Notes under the pieces: model-generated
What the model was told of the DNA's origin: nothing
Databases searched by the model: none
What the model saw: only the letters and a program-made list of their open reading frames with translations
Position numbers and translations under genes: made by a program
Part shown: positions 11,913 to 23,624 of the stretch, piece by piece
Numbering within the stretch: position 1 is the stretch's first letter
Layout of the letters: each line of letters begins with the position of its first letter
DNA from: Sipunculus nudus
Lineage: Eukaryota; Annelida; Sipuncula; Golfingiida; Sipunculidae
Direction: 5' to 3'
DNA: 64,000 nucleotides
Assembly (NCBI GenBank): GCA_026874595.1
Contig: CM049313.1
Location: 28,828,008-28,892,007 of the forward strand

Positions 11913-12639
11913 TTGGATATCTAATATACTATGTAGGGACGTTCATATATAGACACAAAAACATGCACAGTTTAAGAAATTATTTTTTTCTTAATACAAT
12001 TAACCGCTAATCCAGTGTTAGCGCCCCCCTGTTCACGAATTTCTAGATCCGCCACTGAAATCCATGCATATTTAATGTGGCCAGTGGTCACCGCACTTTG
12101 GAGGCACATTGGTGACTATGGATTTTCTGACACCCATATTATAATATTATATTATAGACGCACGCGCGCCACGAGAAAACAAGGTACAAACATAGACATC
12201 AAAATCCATGTTAAACAATAATATGAAGAAAATATGTGTAAAACTTTAAGCTGCTCAGGGAGCTTATCGAGAAAACGAAAATACAGCGAATAAGACGCCT
12301 AATCTACATAAGTACAGCTTCACTGTTTTTTTTTTATATGTTTTCCACGTGACCAAGCCTGCAGCTTTTAAATTCGAAAAATCTGCATAAAATATTTTTG
12401 TCGAACATATAATTCAAAGATATAAATTTTATCAGATCTTCCATAGTTTCTGCCCATAGTCAATAAGAATATCTGCTCGCTCCATGGGTCCTCGTTATTT
12501 GTGACAGATTAAATAATTGATGTGGGTGCAGGTTACTGATCGCGAAAACAGCAGCTTCGCAAAACAATGGGAAAGTGAAAACCACGAAAAAATTGCCTCG
12601 CGATTATGAAGCCGTCACAGCGCAGCACACAACATTACC

Positions 12640-13480
12640 CATATAGATTTGTTAAAGCAGATGTTTCCCTGTTAGTTGTTATTTATCTGTGATTTCCTGC
12701 AGGCCTTTGTAAAGATCACTTCATAAACACCTCGGTCGCCATGGTGTAATTTGTAAGATATATTTTTATATTACAATTTACCCTGCAAACAAATCGGATT
12801 TTATTTACGATCCTTTATACACATGTAAAATTTTCAGTTTCCAAAAGAAGGGGATAGAAGGCCACTGTGCTACCCTACAAGTTGCTTTACAGATCACTTC
12901 ATAAATTCATCCATCGTCATGGTGATATTTTGCAATAGATGTATAGTTTTAAGCGAGTATACAGGATTTTAATGTTATGGGATTTATATAAATATTAAAG
13001 CAACAGATGTTGAATTTAGAGAAACAAGAGAAAGCGCCTATTATTCTGTGCTTTCTTGTTAGTTGTTTTAAATATCACCCCATAAACACAACTAATCGTC
13101 ATGGTAATAATGTTAAACATTTATTTTTATAACTGTTACATTATCCATCCTTGCAAATATACCAGGTTTTATTATGCAGTAGGCATTACATTATGGACAT
13201 ACCAGATGTTGGACATTGAGACTACGAAAAAACATTTTAATGAAATGTAATGTCCACACACTTGTTAAACATAACTTTAGTAACACATTCTTTATTATAG
13301 TGACATTTATTACAGATTTCTTTATGCAACAATGCTTCCCTGCAAACACAGCAGATTTATTTTTATATTTTCATTTATTAGATATGAAAAGAACAGGTGG
13401 TTATGTCTAGATATTTTAAATGTCACTTCATAAACACATTGATCGTCATGGTGATATTCATACGAAAGCTGTTCATGTAT
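12640..13480 (+). repeat. Degenerate ~178-bp tandem repeat
   Basis: The phrase CATAAACAC...(C/T)CGTCATGGTGATA recurs with its ATGG at 12741, 12919, 13101 and 13448. The spacings are 178, 182 and 347 bp, the last about twice 174. Around it, a GTTAGTTGTT word, a CACTTCATAAA word and an AT-rich stretch recur in the same order. Copies are strongly diverged, so this is an old tandem array. A further isolated copy lies at about 22098-22200 in intron 2. Confidence 0.65.
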
Positions 13481-13823
13481 TCACGCTTAAATCAGTGGCC
13501 ACCATATCCAGTACCACCATTGCAACACTGTCAAACAATATTGGGTTCCAAGCATCTGTAGTTGAAATTACGTAAGAGCCTCCGGACCGGAATAGTGAGT
13601 GAGTCAATGCATTTATATTAAAATCATATAATAAGAGCCCGGCCTTTTTTTGTATTTACCCCCGATAGGAGATAATATTTCCATTAGCTTGTTTTAGCAA
13701 GAATCAAATTCTTGCTACCTATTTAAAAATGAGAAAAAATGGAATTGCATGTATATTCTTGCTGAAAGTGTGAATGCCAGCAATGTAGTGTGTCAACGAT
13801 TAATTTTTGTTTCACACACATTA

Positions 13824-13824
13824 A

Positions 13825-13889
<65 letters not shown>

Positions 13890-13928
13890 AGGGTGTGAGA
13901 GAGAGAGAGATATATATATAGAGAGAGA
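13824..13928. repeat. Compound (AT)n-(GT)n-(GA)n microsatellite
   Basis: Successive runs of AT (to about 13860), GT (13861-13882), GA, TATATATATA and GAGAGAGA. It ends 46 bp before the start codon of the gene at 13974, so it sits in the proximal promoter, the 5' UTR or an upstream intron. Confidence 0.95.
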
Positions 13929-13973
13929 ACTCGGTTTATTTTAAGCACTATATTTTTTAGGTAAACATTGAAG

Positions 13974-14070
13974 ATGAACAGGATCAGGTTTTCTTGGTTG
14001 CTTCTTTTTACTTTGCACGTCACCTGCCTAGCACAACAAACAATCGATTCTAATTTCCACAGAATTAAAG
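13974..14070 (+). CDS. Coding exon 1: start codon and signal peptide
   Basis: This exon encodes residues 1-32 plus the first base of codon 33. The peptide starts MNRIRFSWLLLFTLHVTCLA and has a basic N-terminus, a hydrophobic core and a small residue at the predicted cleavage site, as expected of a signal peptide. The donor AAAG/GTGAGT at 14071 is strong (phase 1). An in-frame TAA at 13962-13964 rules out an upstream start in this exon. A T-rich stretch ending in TTTTTTAG just before 13961 could be the acceptor of a 5' UTR intron. Confidence 0.8.
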
Positions 14071-14570
14071 GTGAGTTTCACTGAGGTAGCTTGTCCAAGC
14101 TGCACACACATTCACGAGCACATGCCAACAATACCGCACGACGGGCATCAAGTCTGTGAACATAAGCAGACTTGTCATTGCTGACCAAATCATCCCTCTC
14201 CGGTCTAAGCAGAATTGGCCAGTCATGGCTTTGTTCTACGATTTTTCCCTAGAAAACGTTCTTGAATGCCAGTTGGACTGTATCGTTTTCTGATGTTTCA
14301 TTTGAAAGCAGGGGCGTCAATATAGGGGGGGGGGGGGATGGGGGGTATATATACCCCCAACTTTTTGGCAAGGGGGGGATGGTCAATGTAATCATCCCCC
14401 CCACTTTTCAGAGAATAATATTATAATATTGCAAATAAAATATTCATAAATAGAATTAAAGACGTTGGATCTATTTACTAAATAATGTTATATCTAAACC
14501 TTGCTTAGAATTCACAAAATAACTTATTTTCAAAAACATTATAATTATTTAAAATATTACGTATATATAA

Positions 14571-14647
<77 letters not shown>

Positions 14648-17600
14648 ATATGTCACTCGGACATGCTGAAAAGGGTATATATATATATGTGTGTGTGTAA
14701 ATGCATATACAAAATCATCCCCCCCCCCACCCTGGAAGAAAAATTGACGCCACTGTTTGAAAGGTTTACTGCCACGTTGCATCCCGCTAACCACATTTAC
14801 TCAAGGTCCCTGCAATTTCAGCACACCAGGTAATCATGATTTTGTATTATCCTCCACAAAAGAAAACGAAAATCGTCACTTTTTTCACAAGATTCTGATA
14901 TGGTACATGTTAAATGGGCAATAATAGATCACCCGTAATAATTCAAATAAGTAAAAATAATACACATATCAATATTATTAATATAATAGTTTTTACAGCT
15001 AAGACTGTACTGTTAACTGTTAACTGTTTCATTCAGGTTTGGGGGGAGGGGGGCACTTTGTCGAGAACTTAATTTGATAAATTTATGTAAAGCTTTGATA
15101 ATTTATTGGGATAAGGTTGGGAGAAATACTGGATGGTGTCTGCATATCAAACTATCATTCATGCATTTTTTTTTAATTTTCTAAAAGTTTGAACCCTGTG
15201 ACTGTGGTCATTTTATCCATCGTGACACTGACCTACAGCGGCTCGGTACGTACATTGTTCACAGACACTACACTGCTGATATGCCGTTAATAGTTTAATG
15301 GTTGCCAGCTGCCAACCATTGGCACTTGGACCATAACACTCAGCTGAATTTTGCCATAAAAACAATCAATGCATTTATTAGGGACCTTCTTGACAAGCGA
15401 TGCAATATATTAATCTCCGTGTTTCCATACTCCCGTCCTTTAGTCAGTGACACTTTCTTTCGCGCGCAATAACTCAACAAAATTATACTTCAGCTTACCC
15501 AAATTCACAGGGATGATTGATGGATATGAGGGTTCCAGATCTATTGAATGACACACCTTTTGGAATTCCAATATGGCCACATGAACAATACCAGGTCCTC
15601 ATAAGCTTTTCTCACTACTGTTTTCTAGTAACATGTAAATCCACCATTTCTTTCTTATGGGCCTTCTGAGGATCATGGTCCAATTACATCTAGCCATTGA
15701 TATATCAGTGTTGGCTTGGAATTTTACTCAATCTTGAATAATAAAAGTGACAATTAACAAGTTTTTGTGACATTTCTAAATCACTGGTTTAGCCTATTCT
15801 AACAAACCTCTGTGCTCCAGATTATTTCAATTTCATGAGCTAATGCAACATTGAAAAAGAGATAATTAATTCCAGGGTACTCAAACTCTTGTTGTTAATT
15901 ACTGTTTAAAATTCCAATGATCTTCCTGTTTTTCTTCTTATGGCAGAATGTTTGTTAGAGAGTGATCCGTTCATGGAGAAGAGCACAAGATCCCGGATCG
16001 GCTGTGCGTCAGAGTGCCTGATCCAGTCGTCTGTCTGCTGGTCATTCAGCTATGAGAAGTCATCAGGGCGATGTCTGATCCATAACACGGATCACATCTC
16101 GGCCCCGGGCGACCTCGTACTGAACCCTGGGTTTTCGTACCACAGACGAGTAAGTTCTCGTAAAACTACATACTTACAATGTCAATATGGTTAATTTCAC
16201 TTCATTAATATAATAGGCAAGACTATAGGCAAAACAAAATCAAGAAATGTTTACGATGACTGCATTATTTTTTTAAATTGATTAAGAGAAAAAAAGATTT
16301 TACTTTGAGTCGGACCCGACGACCAACTCGAGGACTCCTTAATTGTATTTCCGTATATCACTAAAATCACACAGACTTTAGCGACTAGTATAACCGTCTA
16401 ACCTGGTTTACCTAATATATATTCACAAATGTAATAATGCCTTGGTCATTTTCATTACTTTTATTGATTAATTTTATAAAATCCAGCGTCGGTGACTGGT
16501 GATTAAACATTTTTACCATATGACATGCATATATCTGCAGCAAACACAATACACTAACCACCCCTCCCCTCCCCCCTGAAATCGAAATTTATAGCAGGTA
16601 ATCTAAACCATCACCAACGCTAAAAATGTAGGTCCTTCACAGGAGTTTAGGTGAAATAAAAAAGCTTTCGGGTATCAGTTTCAGGTACTTAGATACTGAT
16701 GAAACTTTTATAAATAAAGTTTCATGATTGAAAGAAAAACAAACCATTTGTTCGAGTTATATATAGCTAACTAAAGCTATTACCTTTTTTTTGAGATTGA
16801 AGGTCACGTCGATATTTCGACAACACTGTCCGCTCTTCAGCTTGCTCCTTTCACTAATGAGGTGGTTAATTCCATGAAGTTAAAATGTGACACCACACAG
16901 CTAAAGAACAGTTCATGCCTTGGAATCGGTTCACTCGGTACCGCCATTGTGCATTTGACTTTTATTTATCGAGCTGAGGGAATTAGAAACATAACATATC
17001 AAAATAATTTCCTTTTAATTTTAATTTCCTAATTCCAGGGCCAAGGAGATAAAAACAATTATATACTTAGGTCAAGAGGCTTTAATATTAATGAATCATA
17101 ATTCATGCACAAAAATGTGAAATTCATACACACATTCAACATACCTTCATTTTTATTAGGACATGCCCACATATTTACGGAACACAAAAACAGGTAAATA
17201 TGATGACTTGATATGAAACCAACCGCAATGTAACACATAAACATTACCAATATAAAATGTTTAAACAGAATGTGATGTTGGTTTTTGAGTTGTATATTAT
17301 CTGCGTGTGCTATTCTCATATATGCGGGGAACTGTCGGTTTTCCAGACTTATCCCTGGGATTCTTTGCTACCATTGCGCATAGCCCGGCTCAACGCGCAC
17401 TCAGCTTCCACTCACTTTGCAACCATCCTGCTCTCAGCGGCTATTCAGCGCAAAGTGCGCGGTAGCAAATGGCAGTCGCACGGTAGCATTTGCTACTCTT
17501 GTGCATAGCTTGCCACATCGCGCACTGAACAGCCACCGGACTTGCTACCATCAGGCACAGACCGGCTCGTAGCGCAAAGTGCGCGGTAGCAAATCAGACC

Positions 17601-20600
17601 TGCGCGGTAGCAAGTGGCTGTCATTGCTACCAATGGGAACTATGAATTTGCGATCGCAAAATCTGCGACTGTTGACGTAGTGCAAGTCTTTGCTGCCAGA
17701 GGTCGTTCGGACAGGAACACTCAAAGCAATATGCACGGTAGCAATTAACAGTCGCAAAGTAGCAAACAGATATGCCCGGTAGCAAATGCCTTTTGTCATA
17801 TTAAGCTGCGATCGCAATGCGCAATGTGCGCGGTTGCAAAAAGACCTGCGCGGTCGCAAGTTACTGTCCCTTGCTATCCAGGGGGACTATGAATTTGCGA
17901 TCGCAAAATCTGCTACTGTTGACGTAGTGCAAGTCTTTGCTGGCAGATGTCGCTCGGACAGGAACACTCAAAGCAATATGCGCGGTAGCAATTAATAGTC
18001 GCAAAGTAGCAAACAGATATGCGCGGTAGCAAATGCCTTTGGTCATATTAAGCTGCGAGCGCAATGCGCAATGTGCGCGATAGCAAAACGTAGTGCAAGT
18101 CTTTGCTGCCGGAGGTCGCTCGGACAGGAACACTCAAAGCAATATGCGCGGTAGCAATTAACAGTCGCAAAGTAGCAAACAGATATGCGCGGTAGCAAAT
18201 GCCTTTGGTCATATTAAGCTGCGATCGCAATGCGCAATGTGCGCGGTAGCAAAAAGACCTGCGCGGTCGCAACCCACTGCGACCGCAATGGGGACTAAGA
18301 ATTTGCGATCGCAAAATCTGCTACTGTTGACGTAGTGCAAGTCTTTGCTGCCAGAGGTCGCTCGGACAGGAACACTCAAAGCAATATGCGCGGTAGCAAT
18401 TAACAGTCGCAAAGTAGCAAACAGATATGCGCGGTAGCAAATGCCTTTGGTCATATTAAGCTGCGATCGCAGTGCGCATTTCACCGAAAACTCTACTAAC
18501 CGTTCATATGTATATGGCGTAATTTATTCTTCATTTAACAAGATGCTCGCTCAAACATTGTATAGAAGCATGTGTGTAGGAAATTTATTTAAGTTGAAAG
18601 GATTGTATAATAATATACTGAGTACACACCATATATTAAGCTATGTAATGTCAACGAGTCACAATATTATGACTGTTTATAATGCCCCGTCTCCCGGATA
18701 AAGCACATATTATTAGTGACACAGACTTACTTGGGTGTTTCATGCCAGAAGGGTTAGGGACTTGTACCCCCGATACAGCATATATTAACAGTGACAAACA
18801 CTTAGTGGAGTTATTCATGCCCAAAGGGTTAGGGTAACCCGTATCCCGGATATAACATATATGAATAGTCACTAACACTTACTGGAGTATTTCATGCCCG
18901 AAGGTTTAGGGTAACCCGTATCCCGGATATAGCACATTTTAATAATGACTAACAATTACTGGAGTACTTCATGCCCGAAGGGTTAGGATAACCCGTATCC
19001 TGGACATAGCATATATTAAAAGTGACAAACACTTACTGGAGTATTTCATGCCCGAAGGGTTCAGGTAACCCGTACCCATGATATAGCATATATTAATAAT
19101 GACAAACATTTCCCGGATATAGCATATATTGATAGTGACAAACACTTACGGGAGTATTTCATGCCCGAAAGGTTAGGCTAACCCCTATCCTGGATATAGT
19201 ATATATTAACAGTGACACACACTTACAGGAGTTTTTCATGCCCGAAGGGTTAGGGTAACCCGCATCCCGGATACAGCTTATATCAATATGGACAACAATT
19301 TACTGGATTATTTCATGCCCGAGGGTTAGGGTAGCCCGTATCCCGGATATAGCATATATGAATAGTCACAAACACTTACTGGAGTATTTCATGCCCGAAG
19401 GGTTAGGGTAACCCGTATCCCGGATATAGCATATATGAATAGTCACAAACACTTACTGGAGTATTTCATGCTCGAAGGGTTAGGGTAACCCGTATCCCGG
19501 ATATTGCATATATGAATAGTCACAAACACTTACTGGAGTATTTCATGCCCGAAGGGTTAGGGTAACCCGTATCCCGGATATAGCATATATGAATAGTCCC
19601 AAACACTTACTGGAGTATTTCATGCCCGAAGGGTTAGGGTAGCCCGTATCCCGGATATAGCATATATGAATAGTCACAAACACTTACTGGAGTATTTCAT
19701 GCCCGAAGGGTTAGGGTAACCCGTATCCCGGATATAGCATATATGAATAGTCACAAACACTTACTGGAGTATTTCATGCTCGAAGGGTTAGGGTAACCCG
19801 TATCCCGGATATTGCATATATGAATAGTCACAAACACTTACTGGAGTATTTCATGCTCGAAGGGTTAGGGAATAGCACATATTAATAATGGCAAACAATT
19901 ACTGGGGTACTTCATGCCCGAAGGGTTAGGGTTACCCGTATCCCGGATATAGCACATATTAATAATGACAAACATCTACTGGGGTATCTAATGCCCGGAG
20001 CGTTAGGGTACCCCGTATCCCCGATATAGCATATATCAATAGGGACAAAAAATTACTTGATTATCTCATGCACGAAGGGTTAGGGTAACCCGTATCCCGG
20101 ATATAGCATATACCAATAGTGACAAACACTTACTGGAGTATTTCATGCCCGAAGGGTTAGGGTAACCCGTATCCCGGATATATCATATATTGATAGTGAC
20201 AAACACTTACAGGAGTATTTCATGCCCGAAGGGTTACGGTAACCCGTATCCCGGATATAGCATATATCAATAGTGAAAAACATTTACATGAGTATTTCAT
20301 GGTCGAAGGGTAGGGCCACCCGTATCCTGAATATAGCATATATTAACCCTTTACTGTTCAGATTAGGCTGGGGGCTTGTGACACTCCTACTGTTCAGATT
20401 AATTTTGCATTTTTTTCCCACATTTTGACATGAATCCATATAAGACACATTAACTCAGTCCCTTTCAAGGTATCTTTGTGACATTTTTTGCATTTACTGT
20501 AAGGTATATTTCCTTTATGTCAATTATATTTTTTTTCTGCATACCTTCTCATATGTATGTAAGTTAGGTTAATACAGGAAACAATAGGTAAATCTGTAAT

Positions 20601-23542
20601 ACCTGCATTTCTGCTCACTGGTATTTCACCAAAGTGACCCCTTTATCTTGTTCAGGTAACCCATTTACAATTTGATCAAAAAAAGGAAATATAAGGATTT
20701 TTTTACTCAAAGGTAATTATTATTTAAAGGTAAGTAAAATTGTAAATGATTTGTTTTATTTATGGACAGGGAATCACCAAAAAAAACAGAATATGCAAAT
20801 AAAATTGGATTTTACAGTGAAAATCAAATATTTTTCACCTGAAAAGCTTGCTGACCCAAGAAGCATATTCTAGGACTCTGTTAAAATATAACACATATGT
20901 TTACCTGCACAGGAAAGTAAAGGTAAGTATAGGTAAATTATTTTTTTTCTGAATGTGTACGCAAACATCTTGTTCATCATTACAGTAACTATAAATTAAT
21001 ACCATTTCCATTTATTGACTGTATAATTCACTTTTGATATAAGAACAGGTGCTATTAAGTACAGTAATTAAGTTACCTATGTGAATACCTTTGTTCTTCA
21101 ACTGATCTAATTACCTATGGCAGAGACAAAATCATGCTGATTAGTGCCAAAGACGAATATGGATGAACAAGTGTCAACTATGTCAAAACATATTATATTT
21201 TGATTTTAAAGACGTAGAATATAAATTGATAATTTTGGTTATGGTAACACATAAAAATATACTCACCTGTACAGGTGGGTTCAGGTAAACACAGGTAAAT
21301 TATCATGTATTATTATACAAGTAATAAGGGATACCGACAGAATAAATCTTAATTTTGTGTGGCATGTGTACATTATATGAATTACTGGGCCTAACTGCAC
21401 AATTTATTGGGTTACCTGTAATAATACCTTTCATCTTAAAAGGATTTAATTACTTTTGCCAGTATCGACAATAAAGACTACTTCTCAGTTGAAGACTGGG
21501 AAGGAAATTTTTTAAAAGTAGCCAAAACAATATGCACAAACTATCTTTCAATCAATTGCACAGCCACGCAAGTTGCGTATTTCAATTTTGACAACTACTA
21601 CCTGTAACATATGCTCACCTGCACAGGTGAGTTCAGGTAAATTAAGGTAACATCCCATTTTTTAAATTAAATTTTAAAATTATACATGTTATAAGGGACA
21701 TCACCAAAATAATCTTTATTTTTGCGCAAAATGTATGAATTATCGCTGCAAACTGCACTGATTATGTGCTTACCTTTACATCCTAAATTAATATATTTTC
21801 ACCTGTGCAGGTAGACAAAAAATGGCAAATCTAATTAGTTTTCATGAAAATCTAGAAAAGTTTTACTCTGGCTGTGAACGTTTCATACAAAAAAAGATTA
21901 AATGCTGTTCAGCTTGGTCAATCACCTGCACAGGTAAAAAATCCAGGTGTGAAATGTATCAGGTGTGCACTCGGTATGACCATTGATTAGCACAATTACA
22001 CATTGAATATCCAAAATTTTCCAGCTTGAAACAGTACTGATGTACTGAAATGAAAATAAAAATCCAAATTTGCCTATCTCGCTATTCTGCAGTCCATTGC
22101 GAAAAAAACCGCACAAACACTTTGGTCGCCATGGCGATAATAGTAAATTATCTAATTATTTAACAATATACCCAATTCATTAAAGTTACTTATACACCAT
22201 ATGCTTTATATCGAATTACAAAAATATTCCTACAAATATTGAGGGTTTGATTACTATAACTTTATATATGTATATATATGCACACACACACACATATATA
22301 TATATATATAAAGCAACGCATGAATTACACATATACATAATTAATAATACGAACCAACAATAAGAATTACATAATAAACAAACCAGACGGAAATTGAGAT
22401 TACAAAAGAAATTTAATTTAATGTGATTTCCTAACAATAAAAGTCGGAATTCCCATGACTTTTCTCTTTGTGCCTGTAAGATACAAATCATGTTGGACTT
22501 TAGTCATGACTTGATCCTACAGGAGGCCGTTTTGCAGGGTCATTGTGCAGGATATTCCATCTACAATTAACTTCAGATCATCCAGTGTGACGACATTCCC
22601 GGACTATGTCAGAACGGAGGGACGTGCTCAGACACAAGAGAAGGGTTCCAGTGTCAATGTCGGCTGTGGCGTAACGAAGCCCGGACTTGTCAGAAACGAG
22701 TCTACTTCTACCTGAAGCACGTCCAGAGTGGATTGTACATAAAGTCTCCCAGTGAGTATATAATGTATTCCGTTTTCCCCGTTTTTGACAGACCTTTTAG
22801 CGACCATCATATTTCCCGCATTGAAAGTTTGCTTCCGCTCCTCAGTGACAGCTGCTTTCCAAAGGAACACTTTGAAATCGAATGTACCCGTGATACAAAT
22901 TACCACTTCCAAAAAATGGAAACACATACCGAGGTATCAACGCAAGTTATCTTAAACCCGTCGGGGCACTATTCTCTAGTTGATCTGGAGCATTTACAGT
23001 TATTAGGTCGTTTACATGTAGGATCTCGTGGATGTCATTTGTTGGATATTAGACTACAGTTATTTTACTCCATTAGTGTTCTTGATAGTGTAACTAAATA
23101 TAAAACGGTATGAGCTAACACCATATGTGGATGATATTTCTGCAAGGTGGCCATGAAAAAATATGACTGGCAGGCTTATTTAAAAAAAAAATAAATATGG
23201 CAACTTCGAGTGATGAGTCATCATTGAAGAGCCGTTCGAAGGCTCGGAAGAAAATATTGGCCGAGCTCAAAGGACAGCATTCAAAAGTCGTGTTTTCCTC
23301 CATTTGCGATTAGATATATGCTGAAAGAGAGAATCCAATGGTGCGAAATACCTAGCCTCTCTTTCGCTGTTTCAATTTTGTGAGAAAAGCGATCATTTGG
23401 TCCAATTGCCGCCGTTGCGAAATCTGTCATGGCGCTTGATTTTTGTTTTTAAATAATAGAACAACCTGTGTCTCTTAATATTAATGCGAGAAAAGCACCC
23501 CTTTCGGGTAGATTGTTAATAATAATAATAATAATAATAATT

Positions 23543-23624
<82 letters not shown>

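Larger units (their letters stand above)
11507..12057. mobile_element. hAT-like non-autonomous DNA transposon (MITE), ~551 bp
   Basis: The ends form a 12-bp perfect terminal inverted repeat: CAGTGGCGGATC at 11507 and GATCCGCCACTG ending at 12057. The CAGTGGCG start is typical of hAT superfamily elements. Directly inside the left end is a long G-run followed by GGCGCCCGCG, and inside the right end is GCGCCCCCCTG, which extends the symmetry loosely. The interior holds a (TA)n run and no transposase frame. The flanks share only AAATC next to each end, so the 8-bp target duplication expected for hAT is not intact or is slightly misplaced. Confidence 0.75.
14071..15946 (+). other. Intron 1 (1876 bp)
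   Basis: GTGAGT donor and TTCTTATGGCAG acceptor after a pyrimidine-rich tract. It contains a 447-bp hAT MITE (14309-14755) and its microsatellite. Outside that element I see only AT-rich sequence and a short G-run near 15041. Confidence 0.75.
16150..22576 (+). other. Intron 2 (6427 bp), largely tandem repeats
   Basis: GTAAGT donor and AACTTCAG acceptor. It holds three separate tandem-repeat families (17560-18480, 18683-20345 and 20880-21960) plus a compound microsatellite at 22259-22311. The first ~1.2 kb (16150-17380) is AT-rich and I recognise nothing in it. Confidence 0.75.

Noticed and set aside
17551-18484. Four similar minus-strand frames of 88-102 codons
   Set aside because: They are translations of the ~245-bp repeat.
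18683-20345. Interstitial telomere tract
   Set aside because: TTAGGG occurs once per 77-bp unit and not as consecutive telomere repeats, so it is a minisatellite that contains the word.
22733-23113. 126-codon frame that continues from exon 3
   Set aside because: It is read-through into intron 3. A strong GTGAGT donor at 22752 and phase agreement with exon 4 explain the region better.
23197-23313. 38-codon open frame (starts MATSSDESSLKSRSKARKK)
   Set aside because: It is short, unrecognised and inside intron 3. It could be a fragment of a transposon gene, but nothing supports expression.
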